In this document: positions 27,256-36,683 of the stretch, in pieces
Layout: every line of letters starts with the position of its first letter
Numbering within the stretch: position 1 is the first letter of the stretch
Assembly (NCBI GenBank): GCA_034928745.1
Contig: JAYFOS010000018.1
Location: 4,714-68,713, forward strand
Length of the DNA stretch: 64,000 nucleotides
Source of the DNA: Bact-08 sp034928745
Lineage (GTDB): Bacteria > Bacteroidota > Bacteroidia > Bacteroidales > UBA932
Reading direction: 5' to 3'
Position numbers and translations under genes: made by a program
The notes under the pieces: generated by a model
Database searches by the model: none
Told to the model about the DNA's origin: nothing
The model's input: the letters and a program-made list of their open reading frames with translations, nothing else

Positions 27256-28243
27256 TTTAAAGGAAAGAAACACACTTGGCTTAAAGGCCATAGCCAAATA
27301 TTATGTAGAACCAACATCGATTGAGGAGCTGAAATCTCTTCTCTCCGATAAATCATATGAAGCTGTTCCAAAAATGGTAATAGGGGCAGGCTCTAATATT
27401 CTTTTCAGAGGTGATTATGACGGGCTTATAATACATCCTTCTATAAAAGATATTAAAATACTTAGGGAGGATGTCAATTATATATATGTGAGAGCGGGAG
27501 CCGGCGTCGTATGGGATAAGCTTGTTGAATACGCTGTTGACAGAGGCTGGGGAGGAATGGAGAATCTTTCATCAATTCCCGGCTGTACAGGGGCAGCCCC
27601 TGTTCAAAACATAGGCGCATATGGAGCAGAAGCAAAAGAGATAGTATTCAATGTAGAATATCTGTGTTACGATGGTGCAGTTGAAAAGAGTCTGTCATGC
27701 GAAGAGTGCAGGTTTGGTTATAGGGATAGCATTTTCAAGAGGGAGTTGAAGGGTAAGGGAGTTATAACCTATGTAACATTCAGACTATTAAAGAGTCCCT
27801 CCTTAAATACAGGGTATGAGGATGTAAAACTAGCTTTGAAGGATGTTGCTGATCCAACTATATCTCAAGTCAGGTCAGCAATATCATCAATTCGTGCAAA
27901 AAAACTTCCAGATCCGACAGTGGTTGGTAATGCCGGGAGTTTTTTCAAAAATCCGGTTGTTAACAAATCATTAGCATTGCAACTAAAAGAGTTGTATCAG
28001 GATTTGAAATTGTTTCCTGCAGGAGAAAACGCGTTCAAGCTGCCTGCTGCCTGGCTGATTGATAAATGCGGATTTAAAGGTACGAGAACAGGCAATGTGG
28101 GTGTTCACGCAAATCAGGCTTTAGTGCTTTTAGCGTACGAAGGAGCAACAGGCGAAGAATTGATAAATCTCTCAAAAACAATTATTGAAACTGTTAAAGA
28201 GAGATTTAATGTTGATATAGAGCCGGAAGTCAATATTTGTTGA
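27233..28243 (+). CDS. murB: UDP-N-acetylenolpyruvoylglucosamine reductase
   Basis: The protein has 336 residues, type I MurB. FAD-binding motifs PKMVIGAGSNILFRGDYDGLIIHP and SSIPGCTGAAPVQNIGAYGAE are followed by GYRDSIFK, GNAGSFFKNPVV with the catalytic Ser, and a C-terminal catalytic Glu region (VDIEPEVNI). It completes UDP-MurNAc synthesis in the cytoplasm. Its ATG lies within the end of the DoxX-like gene, implying coupling. A terminator hairpin covers its stop codon. Confidence 0.96.
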   Translation: MKIFQNFDLKERNTLGLKAIAKYYVEPTSIEELKSLLSDKSYEAVPKMVIGAGSNILFRGDYDGLIIHPSIKDIKILREDVNYIYVRAGAGVVWDKLVEYAVDRGWGGMENLSSIPGCTGAAPVQNIGAYGAEAKEIVFNVEYLCYDGAVEKSLSCEECRFGYRDSIFKRELKGKGVITYVTFRLLKSPSLNTGYEDVKLALKDVADPTISQVRSAISSIRAKKLPDPTVVGNAGSFFKNPVVNKSLALQLKELYQDLKLFPAGENAFKLPAAWLIDKCGFKGTRTGNVGVHANQALVLLAYEGATGEELINLSKTIIETVKERFNVDIEPEVNIC

Positions 28244-28256
28244 CTCCCGGTTTTAT
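28222..28256 (+). terminator. Terminator overlapping the murB stop codon
   Basis: The left arm CCGGAAGTCAA (28223-28233) pairs with TTGACTCCCGG (28240-28250), with one A-C mismatch and a six-base loop, followed by TTTTAT. The TGA stop of murB (28241-28243) is inside the right arm. It lies between convergent murB and infB and may act in both directions. Confidence 0.75.
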
Positions 28257-28261
28257 AATTT

Positions 28262-31240
28262 CTAGAGTTTTCTCTTGACTTCCACAATTGTGTATGCCTC
28301 GATGATGTCTCCTATCTTCATGTCGTTGAAGTTTTCCACGTTCAGACCGCAATCATACCCGGCAGACACCTCTTTTACATCATCTTTGAATCTTTTAAGA
28401 GATCCTAATGATCCTTGATAAACGACTATACCATCTCTGATCACACGAATCTTTGCATTTCTGATCAGTTTGCCCTCTTTAACCATACATCCTGCAATGG
28501 TTCCGACTTTTGATATCTTGAATACCTCACGGACTTCAGCTGTAGCTGTAATTTCTTCTTTCTCCTCAGGAGCAAGCATCCCTTCTATACCGCTCTTAAC
28601 TTCATTAATCGCATCATAAATAACAGAATAGAGACGAATCTCAATCTCTTCTTTCTCAGCAAGTTTTCTGGCATTAGATGAAGGTCTTACCTGGAATCCG
28701 ATTATAATTGCATTGGATGCAGCTGCGAGAAGTACATCACTTTCAGATATTGCCCCGACAGCTTTATGTATTACATTCACATGAATCTCCTCTGTCGAGA
28801 GCTTGATAAGTGAATCAGAAAGAGCCTCGATAGATCCGTCAACGTCTCCTTTAACTATTATATTAAGTTCTTGGAAATTACCTATTGCAATACGGCGTCC
28901 TATCTCCTCAAGAGTAATGTGTTTCTGTGTCTTAAGACCTTGTATCCGGATTAATTGTTCTCTCTTATTTGCAAGATCTCTTGCCTCCTTTTCATCTTCC
29001 ATGACATTGAATGTCTCACCGGCAGCCGGAGCTCCGTTAAGACCAAGAATCGAGACAGGTGTAGATGGTCCCGCTTCAGTAACTTTCTGACCCCTCTCGT
29101 TGAACATAGCCTTCACTCTTCCGGTGTGGCTTCCACTAAGCATTACATCGCCGACTTTCAATGTACCCGATTGGATAAGGATGGTCGCTAAGTATCCGCG
29201 TCCTTTATCAAGTGATGACTCAATTATTGATCCATGAGCCCTTTTATTAGGGTTTGCCTTTAGCTCAAGAAGCTCAGCTTCAAGAAGAATCTTCTCCAGA
29301 AGTTTATCAACATTAACCCCCTTTTTTGCAGATATCTCTTGGCATTGGTATTTGCCACCCCAATCCTCGACAAGAAGATTCATAGTGGAAAGTTGCTCCT
29401 TGATTTTATCGGCATTTGCTCCCGGTTTGTCTATTTTATTAATGGCAAATATCATAGGTACACCAGCTGCCTGTGCATGGTTGATAGCTTCTTTGGTCTG
29501 AGGCATTACAGCATCGTCTGCTGCTATTATGATTATTGCAAGGTCTGTGATTTTTGCTCCACGGGCACGCATAGCCGTAAATGCCTCGTGACCCGGAGTG
29601 TCCAAAAATGTTATCCTTTGCCCGTCAGGTAATTTTACATTGTAGGCACCGATGTGTTGTGTAATACCACCAGCCTCTCCGGCGATTACGTTTGCCTTAC
29701 GGATGTAATCGAGCAGTGAGGTTTTTCCGTGGTCTACGTGTCCCATGACTGTGACAATCGGTGGACGCGGTAATAGATTCTCTTCGTCATCTCCCTCTTC
29801 TTGTATCGCCTCCTGTATATCTGCAGTAATGAATTCCACTTTGTAACCGAACTCTTCAGCAACAAGAACCATGGCTTCAGCATCAAGACGCTGGTTTATA
29901 GAAACCATAAGGCCGAGATTCATACACGCCTCTATTACCTTTGTAACAGGAACATCCATCATTACTGAAAGATCATTTACAGTGACAAATTCGGTAACTC
30001 TCAGAATGTTGCTTGCAAGTTCCTGAAGTTCCTGCTCCTCAAGCATTTTCTGATTTGCAATCTCTCGTTTGTCCTTACGGTATTTTGATCCTTTAGTCTT
30101 TCCCTTGTTCTCAGTCATCTTGGCGTAGGTCTCCTTGATCTGCTTTTGCACAGCATCCTCATCTACTTCATTCCTTACTGGTTTGAATCTCTCGTTCCTT
30201 AAATGCTTGACGAGTTTTTGAGGTGGATTGGCAGGACTGCTTTTTTGTAAAGGATTACTAACCCCTTTTGACTCTTTTGACAGATCAATTTTCTCCTTGT
30301 TTGGCTTATGAATTCTCTCTCTCTTGCCTTTATTGGCGTTATTGTGAGGGTTGTTCTGCTTTTGTTCCGGCTTTTTTTTCTCAAACTGAGAAAGATCCAT
30401 TGTGCCATTTATCTTTAGCCCTGAAAGTTTTTCAACTTTTGTCTCAATATGTATAGGCTCAGGCTTTTTATAATTTTCTGTTCTTTCGGTATGGGTCACA
30501 ATATTCTCTTTTCGTTCTTTATTCTCAGTAATTTTAATCTCTTTAGCCTGAGTCTCTGATTTAATATTTTCTGGCTTTTTAGGCTCTTCAATTGACTTAA
30601 CCTTTTCTTCAGGTATTATTTCAGATTCCTCTTTTTTTGGAATTATTTCAACAACAGGCGCAGGCTTTTCCTCTATAATAGGTTTAACCACCTCCACGAT
30701 TGTTTCAGGTGTAGATTCCACTATCGGTTTGACCGGTTCAGAAATAACCACCGGAGCTATTTTTGGTTCAGACAGGTCTTCTTCTTCTTTGAGATTAACG
30801 GCCTGGCTTTTTGTCGGAGCACTCTGTTCAGGTTGTGCTGCAGGAACAGACGGTTGAACACTGGCATGAGTTGCCGGTTTATTCAATTTGTCCAAATCAA
30901 TTTTCCCCAGCACTTTTGGAGGAGTAGGAGGTTCTACAAGGCTTGTTTTGATAAATACCTCTTTAACAGAAACATAGTCATCGCCGTCTTCTGATTTTGA
31001 CCCTTCTGACTTTTCGGTAATGTCTTTAACCTTTATAGCAACCTTCTTGGATTGCTCTTTAATAATCTGCTCCTTACCGAACTCTTTCTGTACAAGAGCA
31101 TAAATCTCAGGAGTCACCTTTGTCGTCGGAAGAGGTTCAATCTCAATTTTCTTACTTCTAAGATAGTCAATAAGGGTCCCCATCCCAATATTGAACTCTT
31201 TAAGTATTCGGTTTATTCTTATGTTTTCGTTTGCTGTCAT
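28262..31240 (-). CDS. infB: Translation initiation factor IF-2
   Basis: The protein has 992 residues. An N-terminal IF2N-like segment (about 1-60) is followed by a long charged, Pro/Lys/Glu-rich linker (about 75-400) and a second IF2N region. The GTPase domain follows: G1 VMGHVDHGKTSLLDYIRK, G3 DTPGHEAFTAMRARGA, G4 NKID. IF-2 domains II-IV complete it, ending AYTIVEVKRKL. The factor loads fMet-tRNA on the 30S subunit. It is last in the rimP-nusA-infB operon, 21 bp after nusA, and convergent with murB. The long linker is usual for Bacteroidota. Confidence 0.97.
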   Translation of the reverse strand: MTANENIRINRILKEFNIGMGTLIDYLRSKKIEIEPLPTTKVTPEIYALVQKEFGKEQIIKEQSKKVAIKVKDITEKSEGSKSEDGDDYVSVKEVFIKTSLVEPPTPPKVLGKIDLDKLNKPATHASVQPSVPAAQPEQSAPTKSQAVNLKEEEDLSEPKIAPVVISEPVKPIVESTPETIVEVVKPIIEEKPAPVVEIIPKKEESEIIPEEKVKSIEEPKKPENIKSETQAKEIKITENKERKENIVTHTERTENYKKPEPIHIETKVEKLSGLKINGTMDLSQFEKKKPEQKQNNPHNNANKGKRERIHKPNKEKIDLSKESKGVSNPLQKSSPANPPQKLVKHLRNERFKPVRNEVDEDAVQKQIKETYAKMTENKGKTKGSKYRKDKREIANQKMLEEQELQELASNILRVTEFVTVNDLSVMMDVPVTKVIEACMNLGLMVSINQRLDAEAMVLVAEEFGYKVEFITADIQEAIQEEGDDEENLLPRPPIVTVMGHVDHGKTSLLDYIRKANVIAGEAGGITQHIGAYNVKLPDGQRITFLDTPGHEAFTAMRARGAKITDLAIIIIAADDAVMPQTKEAINHAQAAGVPMIFAINKIDKPGANADKIKEQLSTMNLLVEDWGGKYQCQEISAKKGVNVDKLLEKILLEAELLELKANPNKRAHGSIIESSLDKGRGYLATILIQSGTLKVGDVMLSGSHTGRVKAMFNERGQKVTEAGPSTPVSILGLNGAPAAGETFNVMEDEKEARDLANKREQLIRIQGLKTQKHITLEEIGRRIAIGNFQELNIIVKGDVDGSIEALSDSLIKLSTEEIHVNVIHKAVGAISESDVLLAAASNAIIIGFQVRPSSNARKLAEKEEIEIRLYSVIYDAINEVKSGIEGMLAPEEKEEITATAEVREVFKISKVGTIAGCMVKEGKLIRNAKIRVIRDGIVVYQGSLGSLKRFKDDVKEVSAGYDCGLNVENFNDMKIGDIIEAYTIVEVKRKL

Positions 31241-31261
31241 TAACTATCCTCCAGATAAATA

Positions 31262-32497
31262 TTATTCTTCAAATTCAGCCCGTAATATACGCTGTACTTC
31301 TGTAACAGTTTCGTCATCAAGATCTGCTCTTCTTACGATTTCTGACACTGGAAGAGCAAGAACGCTCTTTGCTGTATCGCATCCAATGTTGTTAAGGGCT
31401 GAAATAATCCACTCATCTATTTCATCGCTGAAGTCGCTGAGAAGTACATCCTCCTCATCTTCATCCTCGAGATCACGGAATACATCAATTTCCATTCCTA
31501 TAAGCATACCGGCAAGCTTTATATTACTGCCACCCTTTCCAATAGCAAGAGAGACATCGTTTGGTTTAAGGTACACTCCGACTTTTTTCTCCTCTTCATT
31601 AATCTTGATTGAGGATATCTTGGCAGGGCTAAGCGCTCTTTGGATAAGGAGCTGCATATTTGATGTCCAGTTTATGATGTCTATATTCTCATTTCGTAAC
31701 TCTCTCACTATACCATGTATCCGGGAGCCCTTTACACCCACACATGCTCCAACTGGATCTATTCTTTCGTCATAAGATTCCACAGCAACTTTTGCTCTTT
31801 CACCAGGTATCCGGACAATTTTCTTTATTGTGATCAAACCGTCAAATATTTCTGGAACCTCTTGCTCGAAGAGCCTTTCAAGGAATACAGGAGATGTTCT
31901 GGAGAGAGTGATGATCGGTTTGTTGTTCTCCATTTCAACTTTTGACACTACAGCTCTTATTGAGTCTCCTTTTCTGAAAAAATCAGAAGGGATTTGTTCT
32001 GTTTTTGGCAGAAGAAGTTCATTACCTTCTTCATCCATAACGAGAACCTCTTTTCTCCATGCTTGATATACCTCACCAACTATTATCTCTCCTATGCGGT
32101 CTTTATATTTATTGTAAAGATTAGCCTTTTCAATATCCATAATTCTGCCTGAAAGATTCTGACGAAGGTTTAGGATACCTCTTCTGCCGAAACTGGCCAA
32201 CTTCACCTCTTCTGTATACTGTTCCCCAACCTCGTATGAATCATCAATCTTAGACACCTCCTCCAAAGAGATTTGTGTATTAGGATCTTCAACAATCTCA
32301 ACTACCTCACGGTTTCGCCAAATCTCAAAATCTCCTTTGTCAATATTTATAATAATGTCAAAATTATCTGCAGTTCCATACATTTTGATTAGCTGATTGC
32401 GGAAGATATCTTCCAGAACGCTCATCATAGTAGGGCGGTCGATGTTTTTTAACTCTTTAAATTCTGCAAATGTGCTTACTAAATTTAACCCTTCCAT
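31262..32497 (-). CDS. nusA: Transcription factor NusA
   Basis: The protein has 411 residues: NusA N-terminal domain (about 1-130), S1 domain (about 135-205, with GRIGEIIVGEVYQ-like start), then KH1 (VDPVGACVGVKGSRIHGIVREL) and KH2 (LAIGKGGSNIKLAGMLIGMEI). The tail is short and acidic without the long E. coli-type AR repeats. It controls pausing, termination and antitermination. It lies between rimP (22 bp upstream) and infB. A terminator-like hairpin in the operon leader makes NusA-dependent autoregulation an attractive but unproven idea. Confidence 0.96.
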   Translation of the reverse strand: MEGLNLVSTFAEFKELKNIDRPTMMSVLEDIFRNQLIKMYGTADNFDIIINIDKGDFEIWRNREVVEIVEDPNTQISLEEVSKIDDSYEVGEQYTEEVKLASFGRRGILNLRQNLSGRIMDIEKANLYNKYKDRIGEIIVGEVYQAWRKEVLVMDEEGNELLLPKTEQIPSDFFRKGDSIRAVVSKVEMENNKPIITLSRTSPVFLERLFEQEVPEIFDGLITIKKIVRIPGERAKVAVESYDERIDPVGACVGVKGSRIHGIVRELRNENIDIINWTSNMQLLIQRALSPAKISSIKINEEEKKVGVYLKPNDVSLAIGKGGSNIKLAGMLIGMEIDVFRDLEDEDEEDVLLSDFSDEIDEWIISALNNIGCDTAKSVLALPVSEIVRRADLDDETVTEVQRILRAEFEE

Positions 32498-32519
32498 ATA
32501 GGTTGTCTGATTTAAAGTA

Positions 32520-32990
32520 TTATCTAAAATTTATTAATGGCTTAGTGGATTTGATATCAGAAAGAGAGAATCTCTCACTGGTCTCTCTCTTTTCTTTTCT
32601 TTTCTTCCCTTCGACAGCCACCATCTTTGTGTATGCTATTTTTATATATTCTTCAGAGGCTTCAGTCAGGATACCTGTTATCTTCGTCCCATCCTTCTTC
32701 AAAACGGTTACCTCTTTGCCAAGGTATTTTTTGTATTGTAACAAAACCTTGAAAGGTTGGTCAAGACCGGCAGATGTTACTGTCAGTGAGTAATCTTCAA
32801 TATCCCTGTCAACAGCATCAATTATTATCTTGTTTATATCTGTACAGTTGTCGAGATTTACATCTGAATCAAGTGATTCAATAGTGATTTCGACATCGTT
32901 ATCAGGGCTGATTGTTATATCAACAAGAAATAACGAGTTGTCTGTCAGGTATTGCCCAATTAGAGATACCAACTTTTCTTTCTGGATCAT
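32520..32990 (-). CDS. rimP: Ribosome maturation factor RimP
   Basis: The protein has 156 residues with the two RimP domains. The N-terminal alpha/beta part ends in the region DRDIEDYSLTVTSAGLDQPFK, the family signature for SPGLDRPL, and the C-terminal SH3-like part has YLGKEVTVLKKDGTKITGILTEASEEYIKI. It assists 30S maturation. It is first gene of the conserved rimP-nusA-infB operon, with promoter at 33052-33082 and a leader hairpin at 33009-33030. Confidence 0.95.
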   Translation of the reverse strand: MIQKEKLVSLIGQYLTDNSLFLVDITISPDNDVEITIESLDSDVNLDNCTDINKIIIDAVDRDIEDYSLTVTSAGLDQPFKVLLQYKKYLGKEVTVLKKDGTKITGILTEASEEYIKIAYTKMVAVEGKKRKEKRETSERFSLSDIKSTKPLINFR

Positions 32991-33002
32991 AATACTGAAT
33001 TT

Positions 33003-33030
33003 ACAAAATAAGGGGACTCCCGTCCCCTTA
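33003..33030 (-). terminator. Terminator-like hairpin in the rimP-nusA-infB leader
   Basis: On the minus strand, TAAGGGGAC and GTCCCCTTA form a perfect 9-bp stem around a GGGA (GNRA-type) tetraloop, followed directly by TTTTG. It sits between the promoter (33052-33082) and the rimP ATG at 32990, where a terminator would attenuate the whole operon. No alternative antiterminator pairing was worked out. Confidence 0.6.
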
Positions 33031-33051
33031 CATCTTTTCCTTAAACCGGTG

Positions 33052-33082
33052 CAAATATAGAAATTATATTATTAATATCAAA
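33052..33082 (-). promoter_or_regulatory. Promoter for rimP-nusA-infB
   Basis: On the minus strand TTTG (33079-33082), a 19-bp spacer and TATATTTG (33052-33059) give a perfect Bacteroidota promoter. The start site should leave a leader of about 50-55 nt. Confidence 0.8.
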
Positions 33083-33111
33083 ATAATTTTATATTTTCAT
33101 AACTTTACATT

Positions 33112-34287
33112 ATGGTAAATAATTATAAAATTATTAATGATCCAGTCCATGGTTTTATAAACATTCCATCAGGACTCATTCAGGAGATAATAGAACACCC
33201 CTATTTCCAGCGTCTGAGAGATATCAAACAGCTAGGAATGACAAATCTTGTCTATCCTGGGGCAACACACTCACGACTTATCCATGCTATTGGTGCAATG
33301 CATCTTATGAAAGAGGCTGTAGTAACACTTAGAAGTAAAGGTGTTGAGATTGATGCGTCAGAAGAAGAGGCATCAATGTGTGCAATGTTGCTGCATGATA
33401 TCGGACACGGCCCATTCAGTCATACTCTCGAGAATAACATCCTAAGGGGCATATCGCATGAAGAGATATCATTGGCAATGATGAGGCTTATAGATAAAGA
33501 AAAAGAAGGGCGTTTGACAAAAACCATTCAAATATTTGAAGACAGGTATCATAAGCATTTTTTACATCAGCTTGTTTCAAGCCAACTCGATGTTGACAGA
33601 CTGGACTATCTGCGTCGGGATAGTTTCTTTTCTGGTGTAGCCGAGGGTATGATAGGGCATGAGAGAATCATAAAGATGTTGTATGTGCATGAAAACTCTC
33701 TGGTGGTTGAAGAGAAGGGTATATATTCTGTTGAAAAGTTTCTCATTTCAAGGAGATTGATGTATTGGCAGGTCTATTTACATAAAACGGTATTGGCCGC
33801 AGAACAGCTTCTGATAAAGATACTTATAAGGGCCAAAGAGTTAGTGAACAGCTCAATTTCACTTCCCGGATCACCTGCAATAATCTATTTTATGAAAAAT
33901 ACATTTTCTAGAGAGGATCTTAATAACAAAGCAATTTTAGATAAATTTGCCCTGCTAGACGATAACGATTTTATCTCTGCGATAAAACAGTGGCAGTTTT
34001 GCGATGACATGGTATTGTCATCTCTGTGCAGGGATCTTACAATGAGAAGATTACCGAAAATAGTGCTCTCATCTGAGCCAATTGACAGTGAACTATACAA
34101 AGAGGATGTTTATCGAGTAAGTAGTGGTGAGGTTGTCAATAGTGGATATGATATAAAGGGTGAATACATCGGGATTCTCTCTAAAGAAGGGATTGTGAGG
34201 AATATATACGATATATCAGATATGCTCTCAGCCAAGGCTTTTTCTCAAGTCACAAAAAAATACTTTCTTTGCACAGCCAAATCATGA
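33112..34287 (+). CDS. HD-domain phosphohydrolase, SAMHD1/dGTPase-like
   Basis: The 391-residue protein starts KIINDPVHGFINIPSGL, typical of the YdhJ/SAMHD1-like HD group. HD motifs are HSRLIHAIGAMHLM (first metal His), LLHDIGHGPFSHTLE (HD pair) and SSQLDVDRLDYLRRDSFFSG (distal Asp). Relatives hydrolyse dNTPs or other nucleotides; the exact substrate is unknown. It is the first gene of a lipid A operon, and its TGA overlaps the lpxD ATG. That placement next to lpxD is common in Bacteroidota. Confidence 0.92.
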   Translation: MVNNYKIINDPVHGFINIPSGLIQEIIEHPYFQRLRDIKQLGMTNLVYPGATHSRLIHAIGAMHLMKEAVVTLRSKGVEIDASEEEASMCAMLLHDIGHGPFSHTLENNILRGISHEEISLAMMRLIDKEKEGRLTKTIQIFEDRYHKHFLHQLVSSQLDVDRLDYLRRDSFFSGVAEGMIGHERIIKMLYVHENSLVVEEKGIYSVEKFLISRRLMYWQVYLHKTVLAAEQLLIKILIRAKELVNSSISLPGSPAIIYFMKNTFSREDLNNKAILDKFALLDDNDFISAIKQWQFCDDMVLSSLCRDLTMRRLPKIVLSSEPIDSELYKEDVYRVSSGEVVNSGYDIKGEYIGILSKEGIVRNIYDISDMLSAKAFSQVTKKYFLCTAKS

Positions 34288-35288
34288 AAAAACAGATGAA
34301 AATAACAGCGAAAACTATAGCTGAGTTAGTACAAGGTGAAATTGTTGGCGATCCTGAGACAGTTGTTAGCACAATCACAAAGATTGAACAGAGCAAAAAG
34401 GGCTCTATCAGTTTTTATGCAAACCATAAATACGAGAAACACCTATATAATACTAAATCAAGTATTATTCTTATAAACAAGGATTTTTCCCCGTCGCAGC
34501 GCATACCTGCGCCGTGTATTATTAAAGTCGATAATGCATATCAATGTATGCCAGCCTTACTTGATCTATTCAATACAATTAAGGCAAAGAATAAAAGGGG
34601 GAGAGGCTTCTTTACCAAGATTGCCTGGACTGCAAAGATAGGGAGAAACGCATATGTCGGTTCTCACTCATATGTCGGGAAATGGGCTGTAATAGGCAAT
34701 GGCTCGCAGATATACCCTCACTCATACATAGGCGATAATGTGGTTATTGGAGAAAACACTATTGTTTATCCGGGGGTCAAGATTTATGCAGCATGTCGGA
34801 TTGGATCAAATTGCATCATACATGCAAATGCTGTAATTGGCGCAGATGGATTCGGATTTTCACCAGACAGTGACGGAGTATACAGAAAAGTTCCTCAGAT
34901 AGGGAATGTCGTAATTGAGGATAATTGTGAGATAGGAGCAAATACAACCATTGACAGGGCAACTATGGGGTCAACAATAATCAGGAAGGGTGTTAAACTT
35001 GATAACCTTATCCAGATAGCTCACAATTGTGATATTGGAGAAAATACTGTAATTGCTGCTCAGGCGGGCATAGCCGGCTCTACCACAATTGGAAAGAACT
35101 GTATGTTAGGCGGTCAGGTAGGAGTAGGGGATCATATAGTGATTGCCGACAACACAATAATTGCATCTCAGGCTGGTATATTGAGCAGTATAAAGGTGCC
35201 GGGAAGAATGCTGGCCGGTTCCCCTGCTATAGAGTACAAAGATTATATGAAGTCTTATGCAATTTTCAAAAATCTGCACAAAAGATAA
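34284..35288 (+). CDS. lpxD: UDP-3-O-(3-hydroxyacyl)glucosamine N-acyltransferase
   Basis: From the ATG at 34284 (ATGA overlap with the HD gene) the product is 334 residues. The N-terminal uridine-binding domain (about 1-100) precedes a left-handed beta-helix of hexapeptide repeats (about 105-310). The catalytic His region VIHANAVIGADGFGFSPD and IQIAHNCDIGENTVIAAQAGIAGSTTIG are present. It adds the second acyl chain in lipid A synthesis. The operon continues with lpxC/fabZ 3 bp later. Confidence 0.96.
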   Translation: MKKQMKITAKTIAELVQGEIVGDPETVVSTITKIEQSKKGSISFYANHKYEKHLYNTKSSIILINKDFSPSQRIPAPCIIKVDNAYQCMPALLDLFNTIKAKNKRGRGFFTKIAWTAKIGRNAYVGSHSYVGKWAVIGNGSQIYPHSYIGDNVVIGENTIVYPGVKIYAACRIGSNCIIHANAVIGADGFGFSPDSDGVYRKVPQIGNVVIEDNCEIGANTTIDRATMGSTIIRKGVKLDNLIQIAHNCDIGENTVIAAQAGIAGSTTIGKNCMLGGQVGVGDHIVIADNTIIASQAGILSSIKVPGRMLAGSPAIEYKDYMKSYAIFKNLHKR

Positions 35289-35291
35289 GGT

Positions 35292-36668
35292 ATGCAATAT
35301 ACAGTATCAGATGTTGTGACATTTTCCGGAAAAGGTTTGCATACCGGAGCTCCAGTTAGGATGGAGATACATCCCGCACATGGAGATAATGGCATCATAT
35401 TCCGCCGGATTGATTTACCGGGAGAGCCCGAGATTCCTGCTCTTGCCGAATATGTCTCCACAACAAAAAGAGGTACGACAATTACAAAGGATGCGGTCAG
35501 TGTATCGACTATTGAGCATATAACGGCTACGTTGTTTGCGCTTGGAATAGATAATGCCATAATAAAGGTAAATGGACCGGAAATACCTATAATGGATGGG
35601 AGTGCAAGAGAGTTTGCGGAAAAAGTTCTTAAAGTAGGTATCAAAGAGTTGAAAAATCCCCGCAGATCATACACTCCAAGTAGGGTTATACATTATAAAG
35701 ATGAGCATAGCGGGGCTGAGATTACTGTTACTCCATCCAAGGAGTTTTCAATAGATCTTCAGATTGATTTTAATTCAGATATTATAGGAAAACAAAAAGC
35801 TCGCTTTGATAAAACATCTGATTTTCTGAAAGAGATAGCGCCTTGCAGGACATTTGTGTTTCTTGAAGATGTGATGCCTCTTTTAAAATGCAATCTTATA
35901 AAAGGAGGCGACATAGATAATGCAATTGTGATTGCTGAAAAGGATATCCCCAAAGATGAGAGAATTTATTTAAAGAGTGCATATCCTAAAATTTTTACTA
36001 ACGATATCAAAAAAGGATATATAAACGCTTCTGGTCTGAGATGTGAAGATGAGTGTGTAAGACACAAGCTCCTTGATATAATCGGAGATCTCTCTTTGGT
36101 CGGGGTGTCTATAAATGCCAGGATTGAGGCTAATAAATCGGGACATAGTATTAACACAATAGTAGCAAGAATTATGAGAAATGATTTAATGGAGTCTGGA
36201 GACATTCCACAATATGACCCAAACAAGGAACCGGTTGTAGATATTAATGGAATAAAGAAACTTTTACCACACAGACCTCCATTCCTTATGGTTGACAGAA
36301 TTTCAGAAATGTCAGAAAATGCTGTAGTCGGGATAAAGACTATCGGGATAAATGAGGGATATTTTATCGGACACTTTCCGGATGAGCCTGTAATGCCCGG
36401 AGTTTTAATCCTTGAAACCATGGCTCAGGTTGGAGGGATCTTGGTCCTCAACGGTGTGGATGAGCCGGAAAAGTACTCTACCTATTTTGCTAAGATCGAT
36501 AAGGTGAAATTTAAAAAGAAAGTTGTTCCAGGGGATGTCCTTGTGATAAAAATGGTATTGACACAGCCACTCAGAAGATCAATAGTATGTATGAGAGGAG
36601 AGGTATATGTTGGCAATACTATGGTTTGTGAGGGTGAGATGATTGCACAGGTTATTAAGAACAAGTGA
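35292..36668 (+). CDS. lpxC-fabZ: Bifunctional LpxC deacetylase / FabZ dehydratase fusion
   Basis: The protein has 458 residues in two enzymes. Residues about 1-300 are LpxC, with zinc motifs in SVSTIEHITATLFALGIDNA and HKLLDIIGDLSLVG (HxxxD). A short linker follows, then FabZ from about 318: LPHRPPFLMVDRI and the catalytic GHFPDEPVMPGVLILETMAQ. The fusion is a known Bacteroidota trait. It joins the committed deacetylation of lipid A synthesis to dehydration of beta-hydroxyacyl-ACP, both of which draw on the hydroxyacyl-ACP pool. It lies between lpxD and lpxA. Confidence 0.97.
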   Translation: MQYTVSDVVTFSGKGLHTGAPVRMEIHPAHGDNGIIFRRIDLPGEPEIPALAEYVSTTKRGTTITKDAVSVSTIEHITATLFALGIDNAIIKVNGPEIPIMDGSAREFAEKVLKVGIKELKNPRRSYTPSRVIHYKDEHSGAEITVTPSKEFSIDLQIDFNSDIIGKQKARFDKTSDFLKEIAPCRTFVFLEDVMPLLKCNLIKGGDIDNAIVIAEKDIPKDERIYLKSAYPKIFTNDIKKGYINASGLRCEDECVRHKLLDIIGDLSLVGVSINARIEANKSGHSINTIVARIMRNDLMESGDIPQYDPNKEPVVDINGIKKLLPHRPPFLMVDRISEMSENAVVGIKTIGINEGYFIGHFPDEPVMPGVLILETMAQVGGILVLNGVDEPEKYSTYFAKIDKVKFKKKVVPGDVLVIKMVLTQPLRRSIVCMRGEVYVGNTMVCEGEMIAQVIKNK

Positions 36669-36683
36669 TAAAAACACTAAGTT

